DNA of 64,000 nt. Origin: Cryptomeria japonica (Eukaryota > Streptophyta > Pinopsida > Cupressales > Cupressaceae). The notes under the pieces are model-generated. The model ran no database searches and was not told the DNA's origin. It saw only the letters and a program-made list of their open reading frames with translations. Below, piece by piece: positions 36,361 through 46,989 of this stretch. How positions within the stretch are numbered: position 1 is the stretch's first letter; each line of letters starts with the position of its first letter. A program made the position numbers and the translations under genes. The DNA is taken from the NCBI RefSeq assembly GCF_030272615.1, contig NC_081408.1:400177889-400241888 (forward strand), read 5' to 3'.

Positions 36361-36467
36361 GGAATAACCATTAAATATTAGATATTTAATTGATTGAAGG
36401 AATAATTAAATATTAGATATTTAATTAATTGAAGGAATAATTAAATATTAGATATTTAATTAATTGA
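36361..36467. repeat. AT-rich triplicate, unit about 35 bases
   Basis: Three copies of ggaataattaaatattagat...taattaattgaa, each containing a near-palindrome around atattagatat. This part is absent from the truncated left LTR. Confidence 0.75.
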
Positions 36468-37236
36468 TTAGAGGAAAAGGATAAATGAATGAATTAATTA
36501 ATATTTCAATTAAATTAATTAATAGAAGGACATGAAATTAAATAAATTAATCTTTTCAAATTAACTATTTAATAGAAGAATAATTATTAAATAAATATAA
36601 AATATTTATTTAATCGCTCATAGCCATTTTTATGTGTATACAGTAAGATCTCATTCGAGATCATCATGGTTAATGTAAGAGGTCATGGTCAAGGAATGTA
36701 ATGTGCGAATAATGTAATATCATTCCGGCAGAGGAGTTGGTTGATCATTGGAGATCGAATTGGGTTTATGGAAGAGGATTTCGTCCTCCAGTATTGAGCT
36801 TAACCGAAACTATACTTAGGCATAGGAGATGCTATCTTTTGCAATTCAACACTTCTTCGGATTGTAGTCTGGATTTATATGTAGTCAGTGAGGCTCCTTT
36901 TGTGATGAGCAGTGTACTCTAGGTTGTTGGCCTTCTTGCAAGTGCAGACCCCTTCATTGTAATTCACATACTTATTGCAGAAATATTATTTGACTGTGGG
37001 TAGGCTTCCCACTGTGTTTTTTCCCTTCACCGGGTTTTCCACGTACAAATCTTGGTGTTGTGTGGATAGATTTTATTATGCGATTATTGTTTATGCTTAA
37101 TTGTATTAACTGCTATTCCAGTATTATTGTTTTGGATTCTGGTATTAAAGTTTAAATTTATTAATGCTTCTAGTAATATGTGACAACTGATTCACCCCCC
37201 TCTCAGTTGTCTTCTGGTTATCTGACTAACAAACAC

Positions 37237-37745
37237 ATGGACTTGGATGTTATTGCAACTAGAATTGATTGGTTTGCAATGGATATTCTCATAAGGAAGG
37301 AATTGATTATGTTGAATCCTTGCTCCGGTAGCTAGGATTTTCAGGTATGGTTTTTGGTTTATGAGGATTTTATACTGTGAGCATATTCAGATGCGGACTG
37401 GGATAGAGATATAGGTAACCGGTAAAGCTCATCCAGTGAAGTTTTCTTTCTTGGAAAGAACCTATTTCATGGATCAGCAAGGAACACTCAAGTACTTATT
37501 TATCTATTGTTGAAGCTGAGTATGTTGCTACTGCTACTAATTGTACACAAGTTCTTTGGATGAAGTAAATGTTGAAGGATATAAGGGTGGATTGCAATGA
37601 ACCAGTAGTTATTCATTGTGATAACTCTTCTACTATTGACATATCAAAGAATTCGGTATTTCATTATAAGACTAAGCACATTTATATCAAGTATAATTTT
37701 ATGAAGGAGAAGGTGGAAGCAAATGAAGTTGGACTAGTTTGAGGA
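37237..37745 (+). pseudogene. pol: Copia RT remnant and RNase H of element B
   Basis: After the E insertion, reverse transcriptase resumes briefly (ELIG-QWIF-like, then EGIDYVESLLR with frame change to APVARIF). It jumps by deletion to RNase H at 37381: AYSDADWDRDIGNR, WISKEHSSTYLSIVEAEYVA, NEPVVIHCDNSSTID and TKHIYIKYNFMKEKVE. These are the standard copia RNase H blocks with the Asp, Glu and Asp acids visible. The YVDD part of RT is deleted. Confidence 0.8.
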
Positions 37746-38248
37746 ATCATTTGAGTACTTCAGAGACAGATTGGGGGTTTCTGCCCCTCCGGTAGAGACT
37801 TGAGTGATGTTGATTGGCATCAGTGCATCACACATTATCAGTGCTATCATTCATTATGGATTGATGTGTTGGTGCTACTACTCAGGGGGAGTAGTCAGTT
37901 GTGTAGTTCAGAGGATTCATGATTTTTATTTGATGTTTATGTCATATTTTTGTCATTGATGTCAAATGGGGAGAGATATTTATGTGAAAAATAGAGCTTA
38001 ATAGAGATATCAGTCTAAGGGGGATATTGTTGGCACTAGGAGGAGGAACAAAATTTCAGATTGGTTGTATCCCATTGGGGGAGTTTGGTTTAGGTCTATG
38101 GATGGTTAATTGGTACAAAGATATTTGTTTCAAAAATTCATTGTCATATCATTTTGGGGAGATTGTTGGATGTCTTCCATTGGGGGAGACTTGTTTGGCA
38201 TTTCTTGGCACTTGGATGTTTTTCAAATCTAGTGTTGCCATCAATGCC
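37746..38248 (+). other. 3' untranslated region of element B with PPT-like copies
   Basis: No coding frame. It holds several polypurine/LTR-start look-alikes (taagggggatattgttggca at 38017, tttggggagattgttgg near 38153, ttgggggagacttgtttggc near 38181) before the true tract. Confidence 0.55.
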
Positions 38249-38259
38249 AAAGGGGGAGA
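38249..38259 (+). promoter_or_regulatory. Polypurine tract of element B
   Basis: aaagggggaga in the block gttgccatcaatgccaaag, directly before the 3' LTR. Confidence 0.75.
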
Positions 38260-38595
38260 TTATTGGCAATTTGAAGGAATTGATGATGTGTTGCATTGAT
38301 GTCAACACTAGTTGTTTTGTTGTCTACCAACTTCTGGTAGAGCGGTTGGTCTTTGATGTTGATCTGGAGATTCATCTCCGGTTTGGTCTGGCTATTGGAA
38401 TTGGTTTGGGTTGGTTATTCATGTGTTCCTAATGTGTATTACATTCAGTTGGTTTGGTATTTGGTGATATGGATTCTATCATATGTTCTAGTAAGCCTTT
38501 TGGTTATCGGTAAGGGTTTTACTGACAACACTTTGTTGAAGATCTTTTGATGAATCAAATAAGTGATGTTGGTACGACTTTTAGAAGGTTATCAA

Positions 38596-39499
38596 TGTTG
38601 GCAATTGACACTCATTGGATTAATTTTGTTGTCATTGATGGCAATAAGATATGATGGAAGTCATAAACTAGCACTAGGAAGCATATACCAATAGATACCG
38701 GCTTTGGAGCATTCAGGGCTACACCGGCACCGACATCAACACTTCTTTGGAAGCTGACATCAAGGAGGATTTACTTAAATCATTTTGTAATTATTATTTT
38801 CAATGCCAACATTTTTGTAAATGTATTGTAAGCCGACATAAGGCATATCATTTGTAATAGGTATATAGGCCAGTCTGCTAGGTTATTTTTGTGAGCGAGC
38901 AAGATATATGATATGTGTGGTTATAGGAGAATATAGCAGAATTGTATGATGCAAAATATATGTATGGAGATTATTTTGTATGTGAATGCTATATCATACA
39001 ATGATCTATAGATACTTTGGAAAGAACTTTTGGAGGAGAAGTGATACTGGTAGCAGTTCAGAGTTTATGAACCGGTACAGAGCAGAACCAGAACCAGAAC
39101 TCTATTTGGCATAGCATATGCATTCTTGAGTTCATTTTCAGTAATTTACTTTGGCAGAAAGCTTGTAGTCAATGAGGATCTTTAGTGATGAGCAGTATGC
39201 TATAGGAAATGTGCCTTCCTACAAGTGTAGACCCTTATTATATGTAATATCTTTTCATATGGCTAGTGAACTAATATTGTGGGTCAAAATTCCCATCATG
39301 GTTTTTCCTCATTGAGGTTTTCCATGTATAAACATTATGTTTTATGGTGTTCATTTATGTGGATAGTTTATTTGATTCTTGTTATATGCTTATTTGTTTA
39401 CTGGTATATATATATATGCATGGTCTAGAAAGTTAAAAATGGTTCATTCCAGCAAAACACTAATTCACCCCCACCTCTCAGTGTTCTTGGATCCCAACA
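38596..39499 (+). repeat. 5' LTR of element C
   Basis: 904 bases, tgttggcaattgacactc to gttcttggatcccaaca. Includes a (ta)n tract near 39405-39418 that is shorter in the 3' copy. Confidence 0.85.
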
Positions 39500-39501
39500 A
39501 T

Positions 39502-39513
39502 TGGTAACAAATC
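39502..39513 (+). promoter_or_regulatory. Primer-binding site of element C, degraded
   Basis: tggtaacaaatc, where B has tggtagcagagc. Both differences are G to A, as expected from deamination. Confidence 0.6.
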
Positions 39514-39573
39514 TTGGTACCTCAGAAGAAGTTTAACAACTTGAGGAAGATCCTGAAACCAGAATCTTGGAAC

Positions 39574-40620
39574 ATGGCTATGGAGAAGCAACTTGAGATG
39601 GCTCTTGAGGATTATGATGCTGAAAGGATGAAGAACTTGAAATTGCAAGAGAAATTGAATTCTGCAAATGAATTCATTCTTATCCTGCAAGAAAGGCTAT
39701 CATTTGCTCAAGATAAGAGAAAAGAACTTTTGCAACAACCGGACGATGAGGAGAAAAATTCTCTTAAGGAACAATGTCAGAAACTATGTCAAGAAAACAT
39801 GCTCTTGAAGAATGAAATGCAAGATCTGACTATGAGGTTATCAAAAGATATTGAGGATAGAAAGAAAAAGGAAGATAATCTGGTTATATCTCTGAAGAAA
39901 AAATTTGATGAATGTGACAGATTGACTCATGAAAATAATCTATTGAGAACTGATTTGGAACATCCCCGAAACAATGAACAAGAACTTGAAAGACAATTAA
40001 CCACTTTGAGAGATAATCTAGCTACTGCAAGTGAGTATAAAGAGAAGTTTAGGATCAGTGTTGCACAGTTCGATGACTTATTGAAAAGACAAAGACAAAT
40101 TGATGATTCTAGAGGACTTGGATTTGTACAAGGTGAAAGCTCTGGTACTGCAAATGAAGATTAGACAAGTGGTATGCAGAACTCATCAGAATAGAGGAAA
40201 CTGGTAAGGCAATCTAATGCTTATAAATTCAATGGTTGATGTTTTGTTTGCAATAAGTTTGGACATATGGCTAAACAATGTAGAAATAAAGTAAATCAAA
40301 ACTACAATTTTGTTCCCAGTCAACGCACAAACTACAAGAAATATGGTCATAGATCAGAAGATTACAGAATGAATGTTAAATGTTATGCATGTGAAAAGTT
40401 TGGACATTTTTCTAATCATTGTAGGTCAAGAAATGATATAGGATATGTAAAAGCGATTCAGAAGAACAATGTTATATGTTATACATGCAAAAAAATAGGT
40501 CATATTGCTAAGTATTGCAGAAGAAAGACTCAACCCGTTAATAATGAGAAAGGAAAGCAGAAGGTAGATGAAATGCAACAAGGTCACACCAAGAGATGGG
40601 TTAGAAAACTAAAGAACTAA
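39574..40620 (+). pseudogene. gag: gag of element C
   Basis: One frame, 349 codons, from the first ATG in frame (39574) to TAA 40618-40620, with internal stops TAG 40162-40164, TAG near 40192 and TGA near 40240. Residues about 1-190 are a coiled coil. Knuckles: CFVCNKFGHMAKQC, a second that has lost all three Cys (NYKKYGHRSEDY), CYACEKFGHFSNHC and CYTCKKIGHIAKYC. Alignable with B gag over its whole length, including ENLVISLK and EKFRIS segments. The motif gcataagccttagggg follows about 80 bases later, as in B. Confidence 0.8.
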
Positions 40621-41031
40621 GTGGAGATGGATGTATACCGGTAACTCCACTGGTAGAACAGTGTATTCCTCCACCGATAGGAAATTCCACTGGTAACTGA
40701 GGCATAAGCCTTAGGGGTTGGCAAAGTCATTGCTAAATTTTGTATTTTACCCCAAAAGAGATCCAAGGAAATTTGGAGAATTGTGTTCATCATCGATAAA
40801 GGTTCACCCGACACATAACTGTGAAACTGACATCCGTAGGGTTGTTGGTGAAGCATTTATTACAAAAATTAGGCTTGTATTCACTGATAAAAGAGGGTAA
40901 GTAAATTCATTTTCACTCACCAAGCATTCAGAGCGAAGAAAAGGCGAATCAAGAGCGAGCAGAAGCATTGTAAAAAACTTTCGATCAATTATCAATCTTC
41001 CACCGGCATTCACTCTCAAGTATTTCTTGAC

Positions 41032-44000
41032 ATGGCAACTGGATCTTCAGCACCCTTTTTTTTTGCAAATCCCACCATTGTCGAAGTCAAGGATAGGTTG
41101 AGGCTAGTCTTTAAGGAGGTTCCCAAAATTTCTATAAAGGAAGACTCTGCGGGAGCACTTTCTAGGGTTCCTGACGGTGTAATGTATGTTAAAGATGTGA
41201 GGGCATACAGTCACTGCAACCTTGAGGACTTGGGAACTGAAGACATCAAAAGCATGTATCAATTTGTGATATTGGGAGACTCTGGAACCATCAAACCAAA
41301 ATTCAAAGCAATTGAGGATCTAGGGTTAACCGGTATTCTGTACATACTGGAATTCAAGGATGAGTTGATCAAATATGTTTTGACCAGGGTTCACAATGAA
41401 TTTATTTGGCTAGATATGCCTTACATGATCACAAAGGAGGCAATTCGGGATGTCACTAACTTACCCAGGGTCGGACAAGAACCTGGCAAGAAAATTTCCA
41501 ACACAGAGGTCGAAAAACTCACTACTGTTACACATGACACTAGATCAATGAGGATAAGCACAATCACCAACATGGATATAAAGTTTGCAAGCATGATGAT
41601 AGGTTACAAGGTAATTCAATCCAACTGATGGAATTATGTTGCTAGTTCATGCATTCATTCCGCATATCAGACGCTGAGGAATAATGTGAAGTATGATTTA
41701 TGTGATTGGATGAGGAGTGAGTTGATGTTAAACCTTGGAAAGATCAAAGGAATCAAGAAATGCACCTTTAGATATGGAAACTTGATTGTTTGTTTAATGC
41801 TTTACTTCCTAAATGAGCTACCTGGTATAGGGAAGAAGCATTAGGCTCATGACATATCTATAGGTATGCAGATCAAGGAAGCTATCACTGGTATAGGTAC
41901 CAGTAGAGATGAGAAGCTTTGGGGGTATTTTAAGACTTTTCAAGAAAACATGAGGAAAAGGGAGAGAATTTTAAAGAACATTGTGGAGAATTATTCCACT
42001 AATATCTATTTCATGGTAAAAAAACTGATGAAACTCTTATGGAAGCAATTGAATCGAGGCAAATCTAGATTACTGAGCTTGGATATGAGGTAGATGATAG
42101 AATTTTTGAACTCTATGCAAAGATGTTGTTAGATGCCCCATTAGATGATAAAACAAAACATTTTGGTATAGCAGGAGAGAAGGCTCTTGAAGTGAAAACT
42201 AGTTTTAACAAGAAGAGAAGAGAAAAAAAAATAGAAAAGATGTCTGCATATGTACAAGATGTGCTTTATAAGATAGACACTCAGCTGGGCTCTAAATCTA
42301 TACAGGCTGCTAAACTGGAAGAGGTTGGTACTGCAAAAGTGAAGAAGCCACAAGTTCACATTTCTCCTATCACTTCTGACTCTGATCTTGAGGATAATGA
42401 ACCTCTGGCTTTCAGAAGGGTACAAAGGAAGAATGTGTTAAAACCACCAGTAGAGCAGAAGAAGGCAGAACTTAGGAGGAGACTTGTTAGAAAGGTAACT
42501 AAGCCTACGACACCTCCACCACCAGCAAGGAAGCCTATGCAAAAGAGGAAACCAGTCACACTGACAACCACAAGCAAAAAGTAGAAGGGTGATGATACTA
42601 GAACCAGTAAGACCACAATGACCTGTGTTGAGCTTGTTGATGAAATTATAAAAGATGGAATGTTGAAAAATAAATTTAAGTATTATGAAGATTTAGAAGA
42701 GGCTATTTTGTTATATTTGGACATCTATAAGAAATCCTTAATTGAAATTTTGAAGGAGATACCTTTATCCTTGTATAATAAACTTGAAGCTAGGAGACTT
42801 GACGCTGTCAAGAGGGATAGGGAAATCAAAGAAGTTGCACTTTTGGAATTGTGTGCTACTGTAAATAATGTGGAAATGAAAAGGTGTATTGATACTGCAA
42901 ATAGGACTATCTTCAGTAGTAAATCCTGACAGATAAGTCTTATGATGGGAAGAGTAAATGAGGTGGTAAATGAGACAATTAAGGGATAGCCAAAATTCTT
43001 TCAAAAAAACCCAGACTTTCTCATATCTCAAGAATAATTTGCAAGGGCAACATCTTCCACCATTCTTGACAAATCAAAAGGGAAAGGTATTTTGGGTAGT
43101 TCAACTCCAGTTTTGACACCATCGGCAGTAACTATAGACATTCAAACACAACTGATAGCTAAGAAAAGTGTACAGTCCGTACCGACACAGACCATTTTTT
43201 AGCAAGGCAATTTAGAGGACATTGGAAATACTGTGGATAATACTCCACCGGCAGTAACCAACACTGCACCAAGTGGCAAAGCCACCAATGCAATAGAGGT
43301 TGAGATGGACAAGGTAACTGCTGAGTCCATACCGACAGGTAAAATTGATTCCTTGGCAAAGGTTCTGGCAATTGACACTTCTCAAGTTGAGAAGAAATAA
43401 GTCCTTGAGTTGAGTCCAACTAAATTAATGATGATGGCTACTCAAAAATTACTGAAGGAAGGTGTTGTGGATAAAGGATTAATTGATCAATCAGTCTCTG
43501 TATTTCATAGATTATTACCTGACTGTCAGATTGAAGATGGAGCAAGCCCTTCCAGTAAGCTCAAGACTCTAACAGAGCACATATCCAACAATTTTCAATC
43601 TTTGAGGCAGATAGTAGACTGACAGGCTTTGGACAATTTACAACAACAAAAAGAACAACTTTTGATCAGCTTATAGATATGGGGAAGAAGAAAATTGAGG
43701 ACAAACTTATCCCTATTGAGGTTTGTTTAAAACGATGTACAAATATCTACAGAGTGTGTTGCAACATAGAAAGTCTTACAGCTAATGTAGATAGCAGATT
43801 GAAGGAGTTATATGATAAGATGGCTAAACTTTCTAACTCTTTTGATGGATTGACTACACTAACCACATTTGTTGATGGACAAATTTTGTCCCTGGAGAAC
43901 CCATTTTTTTTCTTTTGAGAAGGAGAGAGACAAAATTATGAGAAGAGAAAGAAATCTAAGAGGTTTGGTAAGTCCTAGACTAGATTCATTAGGTTTTCGC

Positions 44001-44192
44001 AAGAAAGAATGCATGGATATGATAGCTAAACCCACACCGACAGATATCCAAGAGAAAGAAACACTTGCCCACTTACTAAGTGGACTTGCATCTATTTATG
44101 ATACCTTCAAATCTGGTTGGGATACATATCTTCAGTTATTGCAAAAGGCATACCCGGAAATCCAGAAGATGGCAAAGCTCCAGTCAAACTAA
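41032..44192 (+). pseudogene. ORF2 of element C, unknown protein in place of pol
   Basis: Starts at ATG 41032 (ttgacATGgc). The first frame continues past TGA at 41626-41628 and a stop near 41842 to about 42020. It then shifts to another frame that runs to the end, apart from a local change at 43679-43918. The N-terminal part has VKDVRAYSHCNLEDLG, IKPKFKAIEDL, YVLTRVHNEFIWLDM and ITKEAIRDVTNLP, aligning with F and A. A basic, proline-rich segment (42430-42590) and helical coiled-coil segments follow, ending near 44192. About 1,050 codons. No enzyme motif. Function unknown. Confidence 0.75.
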
Positions 44193-44365
44193 CAGTATTA
44201 TTTTATTCTTTCAATTCTTTCACTCATCTTTGTCATTAATGTCAAAGGGGTAGTATGTTCATATGTGAAAAATATCATAAAAACACATTTCAGATGGAGT
44301 GTATTACACAGGGGGAGCATATCGGCAGGGAATCCATTTTTCACATGAGTGTTGCCATCAATGCC

Positions 44366-44376
44366 AAAGGGGGTGA
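44366..44376 (+). promoter_or_regulatory. Polypurine tract of element C
   Basis: aaagggggtga within gttgccatcaatgccaaag, the same block as in A and B with one G to T change. Confidence 0.75.
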
Positions 44377-44377
44377 T

Positions 44378-45290
44378 TGTTGGCAATTGACACTCATTGG
44401 ATTCATTTTGTTGTCATTGATGGAAACAAGATATGATGGAAGTCATAAACCGACACTAGGAAGCATATACCGATAGATACCAGCTTTGGAGCATTCAGGG
44501 CTACACCAACACCGACACTAGCACCAACATCAACACTTCTTTGGAAGCCGACATCAAGGAGGATTTACTTAAATCATTTTGTAATTATTATTGTCAAGGC
44601 TGACATTTTTTTAAATGTATTGTAAGCCGACATAAGGCATATCATTTGTAATAGGTATATAGGTCAGTCTGCTAGATTATTTTTGTAAGAGAACAAGATA
44701 TATGATATGTGTGGATATATGAGAATATAGCATAATTGTATGATGTAAAATATATGTATGGAGATAATTTTGTATGCAAATGATATATCATACAATGATC
44801 TATAGATAGCTTGGAAAGCATTCTTGGAGGAGAAGTGATTCCAGTATAAATTTAGAGTTTATGAACTGGTACAAAGCAGAACCAGAATCAAAACTCTATT
44901 TGGCATAGCAGATGTATTCTTGAGTTCATTTTCAATAATTTACTTTGGCAGAAAGCTTGTAGTCAGTGAGGCTCTTTAGTGATGAGTAGTATGCTCTAGG
45001 CAGTGTGCCTTCCTGCAAGTGCAGGCCCCTATTAAATGTAATATCTTTTCATATGGACAGTGAACTGATATTGTGGGTCACAAATCCCACCGTAGTTTTT
45101 CCTCATTGAGGTTTTCCATGTATAAAATTAATTTGTTATGGTGTTCATTTATGTGGATGGTTTATTTACTTCTTTTTATATGTTTATTTGCTTACTGGTA
45201 TATATATGCATGGTCTAGAAAGTTAAAAACTGTTCATTCTGGTAGAACACTGATTCACCCCCCCTCTCAGTGTTCTTGGATCTCGTAACA
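44378..45290 (+). repeat. 3' LTR of element C
   Basis: 913 bases, tgttggcaattgacactc to gttcttggatctcgtaaca, near-identical to the 5' copy. Confidence 0.85.
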
Positions 45291-46140
45291 ATCAAGATAC
45301 TGATGGTTATCATGTTCATGTTCCAGTTGTTTGTGGTGTTTCATTTGGCTTATGGTAACCTATTTTAGGTCTGGTGGTTATTCTGTTAGGTTATGGACCG
45401 ATTTATGTAACGTGTTGGTTGATGCTCCTGATGCATCACTAGTTGGATTTATTGTTTGGTTTATGTTGTTCGGTCTTAGGCTAACTTGGTTTATCATTGG
45501 TTTGTGGGATTATGTAATGGGATTATTGTATTATCTTTTAGGTGGCCGACCTAATTGTTTAGGTCTTGGGTTGGTATAAATATGATGTAAGATCTATTTG
45601 TAGATTATGGGATGAAGGTTATGGGATTATCTGTATACAAATAATGTTGTAATCATATGTAGAGGTTTTGGGCAATCATATGTGATTGAATTGGATTTGT
45701 GTAAGAGTTTTAAGACCTCGGGTATTGAGCTTAACTGGAACTATACTTGGGCATAGGAGATGTTATACGTGTAGTTCAATCTTCATTCTATATTGTAGTT
45801 TGATGTTTTCTATAGTCAGTGAGACTCATTTTTTGATGAGAAGTGTGCTCTAGGTGGTGTGACTTCCTGCATGTGAAGGCCCCTTATTGTAATATTTATT
45901 CATTTGATTAGTGGATAGATATTGTGGGTCTCCAATCCCACTGTGATTTTTCCTCTTTGAGGTTTTCCACATATAAATATGTGGTGTTATGGTGTTTATC
46001 TTTTTGGTTGCATTGTTGCTTATAGTTATATGCTTTTATGTTTACCGGTTGCTGAGTTGTTGTGTTAATAATTTTTTTTTTGCATTTTGGTAGAACATTG
46101 ATTCACCCCCCTCTTAGTGTTATTGGATCTCAACAAAACA

Positions 46141-46640
46141 AATCATCTTCTCAAGGCAAAACATATGAGACAATTCAAAATAATACTATAATCTCACATT
46201 CGGAGAATGGCATCAAACTAAACAAAAATCAATATGCGATACATATGCAAGGTGGCCTCTGGTACTAAATTACAACATAACACAGTGTAGAAATAACATT
46301 AAAAAATGAAGACAAGAATAAGATGGGGCAGTGTTTACTTTACGCTTGGGCCACGCCATAACTCGCAGGTTGCACCCCAATTCACAACAAAACATATATT
46401 CCAAACCTCAAATTTGTATACAACCATTACATAGACTCATACGCTCAGCAATAAAATGGTCAAATAAACATCATATTATAGCATTAGAACTATTGAGTAT
46501 ACATATATATACACAAAACTGCCCAACACACTAATTATGACTGATGAGTATATTGAACCCATCGAAAGGGGTGTTTAACCCCATTGGATATGACAATTTC
46601 CGAACAACAACAATACTAGATAACTCCCAACACCAAAATT
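46141..46640. other. Non-element DNA, nothing recognised
   Basis: AT-rich unique-looking sequence flanking element B. Short frames (46331-46534) show no known motif. Confidence 0.35.
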
Positions 46641-46654
46641 GTGGTGTTGTTGCT

Positions 46655-46985
46655 ATGTTATACACCCACCATGACATGGTTGGTGCAATGCACCCACCAT
46701 ATTACTGGTGGTGGTGGTACACCCACCATGTCATGGGTGGTGCTAGGCACCACCACGTCATGGTGTGTTGTTGCACCCCAAGTCGTGCATGATACTACAC
46801 ACCACCACAACATTGGTGGTGCAGATCACCCACCATGTTGTGGGTGTTCTTAGCACCACCATGACATGGGTGGTGTTGTTGCACCCCCAATATCATGGGG
46901 AGGGTGTTATGCACCACCATGACATGGGTGGTGCAACAACATCTACCATGTCGTGGGTGGTGCTGGCACCAAACCCACGATATGG
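46655..46985. repeat. Array of near-palindromic CACCACC/GGTGGTG units
   Basis: About ten degenerate copies of caccatgacatgggtggtg-type units, often with inverted arms CACCCACCATG...CATGGGTGGTG. Spacing is irregular (about 25-40 bases). Each unit could fold into a hairpin. Frames crossing it only mirror the repeat. Confidence 0.8.
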
Positions 46986-46989
46986 GTTA

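Larger units (their letters stand above)
21298..36642 (-). mobile_element. Element D: Tat-like Ty3/gypsy retrotransposon, minus strand
   Basis: 15,345 bases, flanked by gtaag (21293-21297 and 36643-36647), with TG...CA ends. Reading the minus strand, the order is 5' LTR (35454-36642), primer site, a 2.2 kb leader, gag, protease, G-patch, linker, reverse transcriptase, RNase H, a second archaeal-like RNase H, integrase, a 3' region with an antisense plant-mobile-domain ORF, and a 3' LTR missing its first part. A second RNase H before integrase is the hallmark of the Tat lineage of plant Ty3/gypsy. All genes are broken. It inserted about 11 bases downstream of the TATA box of solo LTR E. Confidence 0.85.
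35454..36642 (-). repeat. 5' LTR of element D, complete
   Basis: 1,189 bases, plus-strand ends tgtgtcgacttg and tgtgtataca. On the minus strand this is TGTATACACA...CGACACA. It contains a minus-strand TATA box and an AT-rich triplicate near its start. Confidence 0.85.
20721..37231 (+). mobile_element. Element E: solo LTR of a B-related copia family, split by element D
   Basis: LTR halves 20721-21297 and 36648-37231 (about 1.16 kb joined). Starts tgttggccatttgg and ends ttatctgactaaca. It is flanked by aacac at 20716-20720 and at 37232-37236, and lies inside the B reverse transcriptase. It is collinear with the B LTR (ggtggccgacctaatt, tataaatag, a late poly-C run) but clearly diverged. No internal region of its own is present, so it is a solo LTR left by LTR-LTR recombination. 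Confidence 0.8.
38596..45290 (+). mobile_element. Element C: non-autonomous LTR retrotransposon with gag and ORF2, no pol
   Basis: 6,695 bases flanked by atcaa (38591-38595 and 45291-45295), inserted in the B 3' LTR. LTRs 38596-39499 and 44378-45290, a degraded primer site, gag 39574-40620, ORF2 41032-44192 and a polypurine tract. No pol domain is present. Gag is much closer to that of B than to that of A. Same design as A and F. Confidence 0.85.
10076..46135 (+). mobile_element. Element B: decayed Ty1/copia LTR retrotransposon, host of the whole nest
   Basis: The outer element. It has a 5' LTR at 10076-11227 and a 3' LTR split by element C (38261-38595 and 45296-46135), both opening TGTTGG-like (mutated to TATTGG in the 3' copy) and ending ATCTCAACA. 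The flanks are gaaca (10071-10075) and aaaca (46136-46140), a five-base duplication with one mismatch. Removing the three insertions leaves about 5.3 kb: primer site, gag, broken integrase, reverse transcriptase and RNase H pieces, and a polypurine tract. Pol order (integrase before reverse transcriptase) shows Ty1/copia. Large internal deletions remove protease, most of integrase and the RT active site. It cannot be autonomous now, but it represents the lineage carrying pol. Confidence 0.85.
38261..46135 (+). repeat. 3' LTR of element B, split by element C
   Basis: First part 38261-38595 starts tattggcaatttgaagg (TG mutated to TA). The second part 45296-46135 resumes at agatactgatggttatcatg, matching the 5' LTR sequence after aaggttatcaa. 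Ends ttattggatctcaaca. Confidence 0.85.

Noticed and set aside
46655-46985. CRISPR-like array
   Set aside because: Repeats are degenerate and irregularly spaced, there are no unique spacers or cas genes, and the DNA is clearly plant nuclear.
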